This document shows positions 28,254 through 35,180 of a stretch of 64,000 nucleotides of DNA, piece by piece. The stretch is from Paenibacillus terrae. Lineage in GTDB: Bacteria; Bacillota; Bacilli; Paenibacillales; Paenibacillaceae. The notes below the pieces were generated by a model. The model was not told the DNA's origin. It saw nothing but the letters and a program-made list of their open reading frames with translations, and made no database searches. A program made the position numbers and the translations under genes. How positions within the stretch are numbered: the first letter of the stretch is position 1; each line of letters begins with the position of its first letter. The stretch spans positions 101,884-165,883 of the forward strand of contig NZ_PNXQ01000001.1 in assembly GCF_005217525.1 (NCBI RefSeq), read 5' to 3'.

Positions 28254-28430
28254 ATGGATATCGCAGCATTATCAACGGGTATGAGCCAGGCCAGCTTGGC
28301 GCAAGCCGTAAGCGTGAAGGTATTGAGTATGGCTAAGGATCAAGCTGGTGAACAGGGACAAGCACTGATCCAGATGATGGAAAAAAGCGTACAGCCTCAT
28401 CTCGGGGGTCAACTGGACCTTCGAGCGTAG
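28254..28430 (+). CDS. YjfB-family putative motility protein
   Basis: A 58-residue protein with MDIAALSTGMSQASLAQAVS followed by VKVLSMAKDQ and MMEKSVQPHLGGQLDLRA, the pattern of the short YjfB family linked to SigD regulons and motility in Bacilli. AAAGGAGGA lies 9 nt before ATG 28254. It is 53 nt after the chemoreceptor and probably in the same transcript, ending at the terminator that follows. Mechanism of the family is unknown. Confidence 0.85.
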   Translation: MDIAALSTGMSQASLAQAVSVKVLSMAKDQAGEQGQALIQMMEKSVQPHLGGQLDLRA

Positions 28431-28450
28431 CTTTACCGCTATTGGATGGG

Positions 28451-28495
28451 CGATCTGTTCGGGTCTAAACGGACCGGAGCAGATCGTCTTTTTTT
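28451..28495 (+). terminator. terminator after yjfB-like gene
   Basis: CGATCTG/CAGATCG with inner GGTC/GACC pairing is followed by TCTTTTTTT. Confidence 0.85.
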
Positions 28496-28619
28496 ATCAC
28501 ATCGACCATCATGATTTTTCGTTCGACGCAAAACGTAGTAAACTATACATATTATCCACGGCCTTGATTCGGAGGATATAGCAAAAAAATGCACATTGAA
28601 AGAGGAGGATACATAAATC

Positions 28620-29975
28620 ATGAGTTATTCTGCATATTTTGAAAAGGTCAGAGAGCAGCAGCTTGATGAGCTGAAGGAATGGTTGTCCATTCCAAGTATT
28701 TCCGCATTATCCGAGCACAAAGGTGACATTAACAAAGCAGCCGATTGGCTTGCTGCCAAACTGACGTCTGCCGGGCTGGAGAACGTTGAAATTATTCCGA
28801 CTAAAGGCCATCCGCTGGTGTACGCGGATTATCTGCATGCACCTGGCAAACCGACGATCCTCGTGTACGGCCACTATGATGTACAGCCGGTCGATCCCCT
28901 TCACCTGTGGGAAACTCCACCGTTCGAGCCGTCGATCCGTGATGGAAAGCTGTATGCTCGCGGAGCTACAGACGATAAGGGCCAGGTATTCTTGCACATT
29001 AAGGCGGTCGAAGCCATTTTGAAGCAGGAAGGCAAGTTGCCGCTGAACATCAAATTTTGCATCGAAGGCGAAGAAGAAGTGTCCAGTCCAAACCTGCTTG
29101 AGTTTTTGCAGACAAGTGCCGACCGTCTGGCTGCCGACGCTGTACTGGTATCCGACACCTCCCTGATCGAAAAAGGCAAGCCTGCCATTTGCACAGGTCT
29201 GCGCGGATTGTGCTCACTGGAAGTTGCGATCCACACGGCCAATACGGATTTGCATTCCGGCTCCTTTGGCGGCGGTGTACCGAACGCGCTGCATGCTCTG
29301 GTGTCCTTGCTGGCAACGCTGCATGACGACAAGGGACGCGTCAGCATCGACGGCTTCTACGACGATGTCGCGCCGCTATCGGCGGAAATGAGAGCAGAGT
29401 TCGTGAAGCAAGATTTTAATGAGAGCAAGCTGCAAAAGGATCTTGCGCTTGATTCCCTCTACGGCGAAGAAGGATTCAGCTTCGTCGAGCGTGTCGGGGC
29501 ACGTCCGACGCTGGAGCTGAACGGCGTGTATGGCGGCTTCCAGGGTGAAGGCACGAAGACGGTCATTCCGAAGGAAGCTCATGCGAAAATTACGTGCCGC
29601 CTGGTTGCCAACCAGAATCCGCAGGACATTCTGGACAAAATCGAGCGCCATCTGCGAGCCCATGTTCCGACAGGTGCCACGCTGAACATCCAGCAGGGTG
29701 AAAAAGCAAACGCCTTTAACATCGACCCGTCACACGCATTTCTGCAAGCAGCGGCGGATGCTTTTGAAAAGGTATATGGTGTACGCGCCCTGTTTACCAA
29801 GGACGGCGGCTCCATCCCTATCGTGGAAACCTTCTCCCGTGTGCTAACTGCACCCGTCGTATTGATGGGCTTCGGCTTGCCGGATGAGAACTTACACGCG
29901 CCGAATGAGCATTTTAATTTGGAAAATTTCGATAAGGGTTTGCTAACCATCGTGGAGTTTTTGAAATCTGTGTAA
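28620..29975 (+). CDS. M20-family dipeptidase
   Basis: A 451-residue zinc dipeptidase of the M20 (PepV/CNDP-like) family. Metal site segments are VYGHYDVQPVDP (His, Asp), ARGATDDKGQ (bridging Asp), EGEEEVSSPN (catalytic Glu pair), SDTS (Asp), and the C-terminal LHAPNEHF (His). The lid/dimerisation domain lies at about 205-355. GAGGAGGA precedes ATG 28620. It stands alone and probably recycles peptides in the cytoplasm. Confidence 0.95.
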   Translation: MSYSAYFEKVREQQLDELKEWLSIPSISALSEHKGDINKAADWLAAKLTSAGLENVEIIPTKGHPLVYADYLHAPGKPTILVYGHYDVQPVDPLHLWETPPFEPSIRDGKLYARGATDDKGQVFLHIKAVEAILKQEGKLPLNIKFCIEGEEEVSSPNLLEFLQTSADRLAADAVLVSDTSLIEKGKPAICTGLRGLCSLEVAIHTANTDLHSGSFGGGVPNALHALVSLLATLHDDKGRVSIDGFYDDVAPLSAEMRAEFVKQDFNESKLQKDLALDSLYGEEGFSFVERVGARPTLELNGVYGGFQGEGTKTVIPKEAHAKITCRLVANQNPQDILDKIERHLRAHVPTGATLNIQQGEKANAFNIDPSHAFLQAAADAFEKVYGVRALFTKDGGSIPIVETFSRVLTAPVVLMGFGLPDENLHAPNEHFNLENFDKGLLTIVEFLKSV

Positions 29976-29984
29976 GCTGATACC

Positions 29985-30034
29985 AAAAAAGCATTCACGG
30001 CATGTGATCAACCATGCTTCGTGAATGCTTTTTT
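29985..30034. terminator. bidirectional terminator
   Basis: AAAAAAGCATTCACG pairs with CGTGAATGCTTTTTT between the convergent dipeptidase and the gene ending at 30052. Confidence 0.88.
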
Positions 30035-30051
30035 ACATTGGCTGCCGTCGC

Positions 30052-30447
30052 CTAAGAAAAACGGGTGTAGCGCAACAGATGAACCAGCCGATTCAACCGC
30101 TCTATTTCCCGATCCAACTCGTGAAGCGGTTGCCCGGCCAAAGCAGCGTTCGCTCTCAGATCACGCAGCGGGTTCATTTTCCGACCCATAAGTTTCAACA
30201 CCGTGGCCTTCCCCATGTTGTTCACCACCGCATATTGCGTTAGCGGGTCAAGCTCGATCCACAATACATGATGCTGTTGAAAAAACGACAATAGTTGCTT
30301 TTTCAGTTCTTCCAGCTTTTTCGGATCTTCAAGCTCACCTGTAATTTGCGGATGATGATGAAAAGCCACATAGCCCATCACCCGCAGGTCACTTATCATT
30401 TGTTCCAAATGAAGTGTTTCGTTTATGTACACACTGTTCGTGCTCAT
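30052..30447 (-). CDS. hypothetical protein
   Basis: A 131-residue protein. ATG 30447 follows AAGGA; a longer frame to 30495 has a GTG but no ribosome site. It has a His-rich short segment (AFHHHPQITGELED) and a Leu-rich C-terminal helical part with LHELDREIERLNRLVHLLR, possibly a coiled coil. No known domain is recognised. Confidence 0.65.
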   Translation of the reverse strand: MSTNSVYINETLHLEQMISDLRVMGYVAFHHHPQITGELEDPKKLEELKKQLLSFFQQHHVLWIELDPLTQYAVVNNMGKATVLKLMGRKMNPLRDLRANAALAGQPLHELDREIERLNRLVHLLRYTRFS

Positions 30448-30554
30448 GTGATTCCTTGCGCCGTTCGTATGATGTTCCCGGATGACGTTCACCACCTGAC
30501 TATCGTTATCTTTTTATCGAGTATGCTTCAATCATATACAAAAAAACAACCGGC

Positions 30555-31046
30555 TTATACGCCAGTTGTTTCCCGCTCCACAAAATACTTATTGGTCATA
30601 TAATGAGCCTTGCCTCTGGAAGTGTCAACCATTCCCTTTTTGTTGTCGAGAAAAACAATTTCCCGGCATTTGGTGCAGTACCACTTGGTCCGCTTAAAGG
30701 GAGATTCCGTTACATACGAGGTGCCGCATTTGCAATCTACTTTGATCAAGGTTTCTGTCGATTTGTAAGCTTGGGAGAGCTCTTTCAAGCCCGTATCAGG
30801 CTGCTGAACCGGGATAATGACTTCCTGATAGCTTGAATATTGATTATGAACTTTAAAATCAGCCACCAGTTCCGCATGCAGCCCAAAGTACTCTTTGCCA
30901 ATCTCGGTTACAAATTTCTTGCCGATTCTGTAACACTCAAGCCATTCCTGTATCTGTTGATTAGACAAAGGCACCGTGCCCTTGATACCGCTATTTAATG
31001 TGTAAGTCATGATGTATAAAGTATCATCTTGTCTATGTCCGTACAT
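30555..31046 (-). CDS. zinc-ribbon hypothetical protein, paralogue 1
   Basis: A 163-residue protein. ATG 31046 follows AAGGAGG at 6 nt. The N-terminal part (TYTLNSGIKGTVPLSNQQIQ) and the KYFVERET end are shared with the neighbour at 31183. The centre holds two Cys pairs (CKCG and, 20 residues on, CTKC) as in a zinc ribbon. It may be a nucleic-acid or protein-binding factor. No family is recognised; function unknown. Confidence 0.7.
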   Translation of the reverse strand: MYGHRQDDTLYIMTYTLNSGIKGTVPLSNQQIQEWLECYRIGKKFVTEIGKEYFGLHAELVADFKVHNQYSSYQEVIIPVQQPDTGLKELSQAYKSTETLIKVDCKCGTSYVTESPFKRTKWYCTKCREIVFLDNKKGMVDTSRGKAHYMTNKYFVERETTGV

Positions 31047-31182
31047 GGGAAGCCTCCTTATAATACACTTGATAATGTACTACAAAGCGCAAAAAACATC
31101 AATTTTATTATTTGGCAAAAGGTTAAAGCTGAATTATAAAGCTCAGGGAATGGACATATAGAATAAAAGCAACTGACAGATG

Positions 31183-31665
31183 TCAGTTGCTTTGTCTTTC
31201 CACATAGTATTTGTTGGTCATGTACCACGCCTTGCCTTTTTCCGTATCCACCATACCCTTTTTACGATCCAGGAACACAATGTTATTGCATTCCTTGCAT
31301 GACCACTTGGTCCTTTTATGCGGCGACTCTTCTATATAGGAAGCTCCGCATTTGCACTCTACCTGAATCAACGTTTTATACTGACTGTATGCCTCTGCCA
31401 ACGGGTCTACGTCTACAGCTTTACTTACCACTGCAGGCTGTATCATGGATATATGATCCCGCTGCTCCGAGTATTCATTATGTACCTTAAAATCTGCTAC
31501 CAATTCAGGATTCAAACCAAAATACTGTTTACCAACTACCGTTACAAACTTGCTGCCAATTCGATATGCTTTTATCCATTCCTGAACCTGCTTATTGGAT
31601 AGGTCGACTGTTCCCTTTATGCCGCTGTTCAGCGTATAGGTCATCAAATGTTCGTTTTGTGTCAT
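31183..31665 (-). CDS. zinc-ribbon hypothetical protein, paralogue 2
   Basis: A 160-residue paralogue of the downstream gene. The shared blocks are MTYTLNSGIKGTV, FVADFKVHN-like VADFKVHNEYS, CKCG...CKEC, and VFLDxKKGMVDT with MTNKYxVER. The middle (about 80-100) differs most, which suggests a variable linker or specificity region. GGGGAG precedes ATG 31665. The two genes are 136 nt apart, each with its own ribosome site, so they likely arose by tandem duplication. Confidence 0.7.
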   Translation of the reverse strand: MTQNEHLMTYTLNSGIKGTVDLSNKQVQEWIKAYRIGSKFVTVVGKQYFGLNPELVADFKVHNEYSEQRDHISMIQPAVVSKAVDVDPLAEAYSQYKTLIQVECKCGASYIEESPHKRTKWSCKECNNIVFLDRKKGMVDTEKGKAWYMTNKYYVERQSN

Positions 31666-31969
31666 ATGTCTCCCCGTTCACCTCCGATCAAGAATATACC
31701 ACAGGTAGACCTAAGCAAAAGCCACTTACTGCTACCTGGAGCAACGAGCTTTTCTGAATTGTGATCCTTTTAATACAAGTATAACTCAAAACCCGAGTCA
31801 TCTTCCATTTTGTCTATATCCTGAGCACTGATTTCGCAGGGATCTATACTCGCCTCCTTAAGCTATCACAAAATGCATTTTTATCTTTTTATCACTTTGT
31901 GGTACAGCCTTCTATATTAATCATTCATGTGGGCGATGATCTAATGGTAGTTTCTTCCTTCCCTATATA
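31666..31969. other. 304-nt stretch without a firm gene
   Basis: AT-rich. It holds one very short frame with a strong ribosome site and an ATA start (31770-31847, minus strand; separate entry). No terminator or repeat stands out. Confidence 0.4.
31770..31847 (-). CDS. possible 25-residue peptide with ATA start
   Basis: AAGGAGG is followed after 5 nt by ATA GAT CCC and an open frame of 25 codons ending TAA. The peptide is acidic (DPCEISAQDIDKMEDD) with an aromatic tail (FELYLY). No ATG, GTG or TTG is in frame between it and an upstream TAG. It could be a real micro-gene, the remnant of a longer gene, or chance. Confidence 0.25.
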   Translation of the reverse strand: MDPCEISAQDIDKMEDDSGFELYLY

Positions 31970-32224
31970 TTACAACACTTTTGTACAAATTCCTACATAT
32001 TTCAGCGGTGTAATCATTTTTTTCGTCACCTTCCAGAGTAAGTGATCTCGTTTATACTCAATAGCCTTTTCATATGTACCACCAGCGTCACGCCACTCCC
32101 AAAAAGTATGCACATCAACAGTCTCAAGGAAATAAACAGACAATGCCTCCACTGGGTTCGCAACATACATTTTGATGAATTCTTCATTAGGGAGTTGAGC
32201 GTACCGGAGATACTGGCTTTTCAT
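31970..32224 (-). CDS. hypothetical protein
   Basis: An 84-residue protein with a helical, aromatic-rich sequence (FWEWRDAGGTYEKAIEYKRDHLLWKV). Its ATG overlaps the stop of the upstream gene by 4 nt (ATGA), so the two are translationally coupled. No domain is recognised. Context and AT-rich composition suggest an accessory or phage-like origin. Confidence 0.6.
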   Translation of the reverse strand: MKSQYLRYAQLPNEEFIKMYVANPVEALSVYFLETVDVHTFWEWRDAGGTYEKAIEYKRDHLLWKVTKKMITPLKYVGICTKVL

Positions 32225-32619
32225 TTTATAGAGTACATTAGCATATCATGTAAGTTTATATTTTTAATTTTGCTGATGAATTCATTGCGTCTTTCAACAG
32301 TATTCAGTATGATTTGGATAGCATTACGAATACTCCAATCATCAGGTCCGATTTCGAGGATATTGATTAAATCGTTAGCAGTAAGATTAAAGTTAAATGG
32401 AGCTGGCTTAATAATACGTGTCCACACGTCATCATTTCCGTTTTCAAACACTTGAATGGCGTCTGATACGTTTAACCCGATGGTCTGCCATTTTCGGTTA
32501 AGGACATCTGTAATATGGTAGTAGTATAAGCCTGTGTCATCGTTTTCTTCTTCCCAAACCTGCTCCATACGTACAATGTCCTTGATGGCTAATTTGTTGA
32601 CCTTTGTTTTATTCGTCAT
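32221..32619 (-). CDS. hypothetical protein
   Basis: A 132-residue protein. ATG 32619 is 8 nt from AAGGA; an ATG three codons upstream abuts the ribosome site. The sequence has an acidic centre (VWEEENDDTGLYYYHITDVL) and an Asn-rich second half (FNLTANDLINIL). It is coupled to the downstream 84-residue gene by an ATGA overlap. No family is recognised. Base composition is AT-richer than the rest of the window, consistent with transfer. Confidence 0.6.
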   Translation of the reverse strand: MTNKTKVNKLAIKDIVRMEQVWEEENDDTGLYYYHITDVLNRKWQTIGLNVSDAIQVFENGNDDVWTRIIKPAPFNFNLTANDLINILEIGPDDWSIRNAIQIILNTVERRNEFISKIKNINLHDMLMYSIK

Positions 32620-32833
32620 ATGGCTCATCCTTCATTTTAATTTATAAAAAATAATTTCCAGAGGCCATTTCTATATATATTTGAATTCATTTATGCCTAT
32701 TATGCATTCATAATAACCATTTTAGAATACATAGTCAATTATTTTGAACACAAAAATGTCCTTTTTTAATTCATTTTCGTTTTTTTTGAATTCATTCGTG
32801 TGATATATTTTCTCTTAGGGAGGCGAATCCATT

Positions 32834-33010
32834 TTGGAAAGAAAAAGTGTTATGGTGTATGAAGATATAAAAGAAAAATTACAATCCATAAAAACAGAGT
32901 TAGGTTTAAGTAATGAAAATGATGTTGTCAGTTATTTGATCAGTGTATATGAACACTCCGATTCTCTGCCCAAACAATCTCAAATTCAACTCATTAAACT
33001 TATAAAATAG
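32834..33010 (+). CDS. small ribbon-helix-helix-like protein
   Basis: A 58-residue protein from TTG 32834, with GGGAGG 9 nt upstream. The N-terminus ERKSVMVYEDIKEKLQSIK could form a short strand and helix, and LSNENDVVSYLISVYE a second helix, the order seen in Arc/MetJ-type DNA-binding proteins. The C-terminal part is a polar tail. It is too short to be certain. A perfect terminator follows directly. The upstream DNA repeats TTGAATTCATT (about 32680 and 32788), possible operator sites. Confidence 0.6.
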   Translation: MERKSVMVYEDIKEKLQSIKTELGLSNENDVVSYLISVYEHSDSLPKQSQIQLIKLIK

Positions 33011-33016
33011 AGAAAT

Positions 33017-33052
33017 AAAAATCCTTGAGCGTATAAGTGCTCAAGGATTTTT
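33017..33052. terminator. bidirectional terminator
   Basis: AAAAATCCTTGAGC (33017-33030) pairs perfectly with GCTCAAGGATTTTT (33039-33052) around an 8-nt loop, with T runs on both strands. Confidence 0.9.
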
Positions 33053-33075
33053 TGATTTTTGGTAACGTGATTAGA

Positions 33076-33243
33076 TCAACGGTGTTTGAAAGGAAATGGA
33101 TTATATTTTATCTGTGAATCGTTCTTAACATCAGCCGTTGTATGTCTTTCATACCAATCGAACCGATGTACAAACAAGTCGTTGAATAATTTTTTTCTGG
33201 GATCCACTTTCACCTTTAAAATAACTCCAAGCAGGTGACTCAT
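33076..33243 (-). CDS. possible small protein
   Basis: A 55-codon frame from ATG 33243 with a plausible protein sequence (ILKVKVDPRKKLFNDL, then RFDWYERHTTADV). No clear Shine-Dalgarno is present and the start abuts the structured leader of the opposite gene. It would end at the hairpin at 33017-33052. It may equally be a gene fragment or chance. Confidence 0.3.
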   Translation of the reverse strand: MSHLLGVILKVKVDPRKKLFNDLFVHRFDWYERHTTADVKNDSQIKYNPFPFKHR

Positions 33244-33265
33244 GCCTAATCAATTAAATCAGATG

Positions 33266-33350
33266 ACCATCACGCTCAGCCCGTAGAAGTATTGATTATA
33301 CCCTTGGTTTCTCCTGCGGGCTGAGCCTTTGCCCAAGGGAGCGTGATGGT
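33266..33350 (+). promoter_or_regulatory. structured leader that can hide the start of the next gene
   Basis: Three complementary pairs are visible. ACCATCACGCTC (33266-33277) pairs over 12 bp with GAGCGTGATGGT (33339-33350), which contains the start codon. CTCAGCCCG (33275-33283) pairs with CGGGCTGAG (33317-33325). CCCTTGG (33301-33307), inside the loop of the second pair, pairs with CCAAGGG (33333-33339), which overlaps the Shine-Dalgarno, giving a pseudoknot. The first and second pairs share three bases, so they compete partly. Confidence 0.6.
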
Positions 33351-33600
33351 AATGAAGCCTAACCGAAAAAAACGTAATCAAGCCTATTTTAGACACCACA
33401 GAAAGCGAGTTATTCAGCGTAAGAAGCGACTTTCAGCACACTGGGGTTGGGTCGTCAAATTCGACGGTGCATTCTCCAAAGGGAAAATTCATTGTTCCTG
33501 CTGGATGTGCAGCGCAAAAACAAACCGACTTGGCTATCCCAAATCGGAGTTATCAAGAATAGCTAACTGTCAGGAACAGCTTCTGGATTATAATTTTTAA
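33346..33600 (+). CDS. small basic Cys-rich protein
   Basis: An 84-residue protein. The first half is strikingly basic (KPNRKKRNQAYFRHHRKRVIQRKKRL). The second half has HCSCWMCSAKTNRLGYPKSE and a later NCQEQL, four Cys in a possible zinc site. Similar short basic proteins with a CSC..C motif occur in many Bacteroidetes and Firmicutes without known function; nucleic-acid binding is a reasonable inference. The start is ATG 33346 or 33352 (GTG 33343 also possible). Both ribosome site and start are within complementary pairs of the leader. Confidence 0.65.
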   Translation: MVMKPNRKKRNQAYFRHHRKRVIQRKKRLSAHWGWVVKFDGAFSKGKIHCSCWMCSAKTNRLGYPKSELSRIANCQEQLLDYNF

Positions 33601-33613
33601 ACTACAAATGATC

Positions 33614-33655
33614 AAAACAAGCGAATGTCCTTTTCTGTGACAATCGCTTGTTTTT
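33614..33655 (+). terminator. terminator after the basic protein gene
   Basis: AAAACAAGCGA pairs with TCGCTTGTTTTT around a 19-nt loop. Confidence 0.8.
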
Positions 33656-33764
33656 ACGTTGGGTCACTTGGCAAGGTCATCCCACAAAAACAAAAGCCTT
33701 CCCGACCATCCTTCACTGTTGAAAGATTATCGAGAAGACTTTGCACCCCGCAAGGAACAAGAGG

Positions 33765-33992
33765 TCAGATTTTTAATTCTCCAAGCCTGATTAATTCCAC
33801 GACCGCCTGTGAACGACCTTTTACGTTCAGTTTCTGCATTACATTGGAAATATGGTTACGCACCGTCTTCTCACTAATAAATAGTTGTCCGGCGATGTCA
33901 CGTGTTGTTTTGTCCTGCACAAGCAGTTCAAATACTTCACGCTCACGGTGAGTTAACAAAAACTTGTTTTTGTGGTCGTTACCCTTCGTCAA
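33765..33992 (-). CDS. gerE: spore-coat transcription factor GerE (LuxR-type HTH)
   Basis: A 75-residue single-domain LuxR/GerE regulator, close in length to Bacillus GerE (74). LTHREREVFELLVQDKTTRDIAGQLFISEKTVRNHISN and VKGRSQAVVELIRLGEL match GerE almost throughout. I chose TTG 33992, 7 nt after AAGGAGG; a GTG at 33998 is too close to that site. GerE acts late in the mother cell with sigma-K on coat genes. A sigma-K-like promoter lies upstream. Confidence 0.93.
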   Translation of the reverse strand: MTKGNDHKNKFLLTHREREVFELLVQDKTTRDIAGQLFISEKTVRNHISNVMQKLNVKGRSQAVVELIRLGELKI

Positions 33993-34052
33993 TTTCACCC
34001 CTCCTTGCTCGGGTTTTGTGTGGTGTAACAAGGTTAAGGGATACAGTCAACA

Positions 34053-34080
34053 CATTTTATGTCATGTACTCAGGTATGGT
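34053..34080 (-). promoter_or_regulatory. possible sigma-K promoter of gerE
   Basis: On the minus strand AC, a 17-nt gap, then CATAAAATG resembles the sigma-K pattern AC-N17-CATAnnnTA. The last two bases deviate. Known GerE genes are sigma-K dependent, which supports the reading. Confidence 0.4.
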
Positions 34081-34161
34081 TCAATATGCGTATAAAAATG
34101 GGCCTAGGCACTTATTTTCCGCCTTTGCTGAATCGTTAAACTCTGCGTCTAATTTTATGTA

Positions 34162-34190
34162 TTGACAGGCATATGGGGCAGCCTTATGAT
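34162..34190 (+). promoter_or_regulatory. sigma-A promoter of the efe operon
   Basis: TTGACA (34162-34167), exactly 17 nt, then TATGAT (34185-34190). The expected transcription start is near 34197. Confidence 0.85.
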
Positions 34191-34205
34191 AAGAAAAACC
34201 GCGAC

Positions 34206-34220
34206 TGATAATCATTATCA
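34206..34220 (+). promoter_or_regulatory. Fur box
   Basis: TGATAATCATTATCA is a perfect 7-1-7 inverted repeat identical to the Bacillus Fur consensus. It lies just downstream of the promoter, where a repressor would block transcription under iron sufficiency. Confidence 0.9.
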
Positions 34221-34291
34221 AATAATAATTCGATATAGATATCTCGCTACAGATTATTGTTCATGGCCTGCTTGGCCAGAAAGGGTGTTCA

Positions 34292-35176
34292 TTGATTATG
34301 AAATTACGTTACGCTGTACCAGCCGGAGTGCTGGTTTCTTCTATTCTGTTCGCAGGCTGCGGACAAACTGGAACTGCTAATCAGCAGCCCGCTGCAACGA
34401 CCAAGGATGCGGGAGCAACTACACAGACAACGACTCCTGCGGCCTCTGCCCCCAATTTTGATCAAGCGGTAGCAGCTTACCGTGCCTATGCTACCCAGCA
34501 ATGCGATACGTTTGTGAAAAAGACAGAAGAATTCACCAATGCGGTCAAAGCTGGCGAACTGGACAAAGCCAAGGCGCTGTATGCTCCTGCACGTATGTAC
34601 TATGAACGGATTGAACCGATTGCGGAAGCACTGGGCGACCTCGACCCTAATATTGATGCGCGTGACGGTGATGTGGATGCAGCGGACTGGCGCGGCTTTC
34701 ACCGGCTTGAAAAAACGTTGTGGGAAGAAAACACCACCAAAGGGTTGGACGAGTTTTCCGACCGCCTGTTGAGTGATGCAAAGCTGCTGCGTGCCAAGGT
34801 GGAGACGGTCAACATTGACGCCAGCCTGATGGTAACGGGTGCAGTCGAGCTGCTGAACGAAGTATCCACCTCCAAGGTGACGGGTGAAGAGGAACGGTAT
34901 TCCCACACGGATTTGTACGACTTTGCAGCCAATGTAGAGGGCGCACAAAAAATATATGAGATTTTGAAAACAGATCTGAATCAAAAAGATGCGGCGTTGG
35001 AAACGCAAATTGGCGAGCGCTTTGAGGCGTTGCAGCAGGAATTGGCTCCTTTCAAGAAAGGTGAAGGCTATGTATCTTATACGAAGCTGAAACCGGAAGA
35101 AATTAAAAAGCTGAGCCAAAACCTTGATGCTCTGGCAGAGCCGTTGTCCCAAATGGGAAAATTGTTAGGAGTGTAA
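34292..35176 (+). CDS. efeO: EfeO/EfeM-type iron-uptake lipoprotein
   Basis: A 294-residue lipoprotein: signal peptide with lipobox LFAGC (Cys near 25), a Thr/Ala-rich linker, then the helical EfeO/imelysin-like M75 domain. It includes CDTFVKKTEEFTNAVKAGDL-like and ARMYYERIEPIAEALGDLDPNIDAR segments, and the HxxE-like GFHRLEKTLWEEN. It lacks the N-terminal cupredoxin domain of E. coli EfeO, so is of EfeM type. TTG 34292 fits the AAAGGG site; ATG 34298 is the alternative. It is first in a Fur-controlled efeO-efeB-efeU operon. Confidence 0.93.
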   Translation: MIMKLRYAVPAGVLVSSILFAGCGQTGTANQQPAATTKDAGATTQTTTPAASAPNFDQAVAAYRAYATQQCDTFVKKTEEFTNAVKAGELDKAKALYAPARMYYERIEPIAEALGDLDPNIDARDGDVDAADWRGFHRLEKTLWEENTTKGLDEFSDRLLSDAKLLRAKVETVNIDASLMVTGAVELLNEVSTSKVTGEEERYSHTDLYDFAANVEGAQKIYEILKTDLNQKDAALETQIGERFEALQQELAPFKKGEGYVSYTKLKPEEIKKLSQNLDALAEPLSQMGKLLGV

Positions 35177-35180
35177 CGAT

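Noticed and set aside
34304-35152. A 282-codon open frame on the minus strand
   Set aside because: It lies opposite efeO, which has a promoter, Fur box and family motifs. It has no ribosome site and a Cys/Arg/Gln-rich composition typical of antisense frames.
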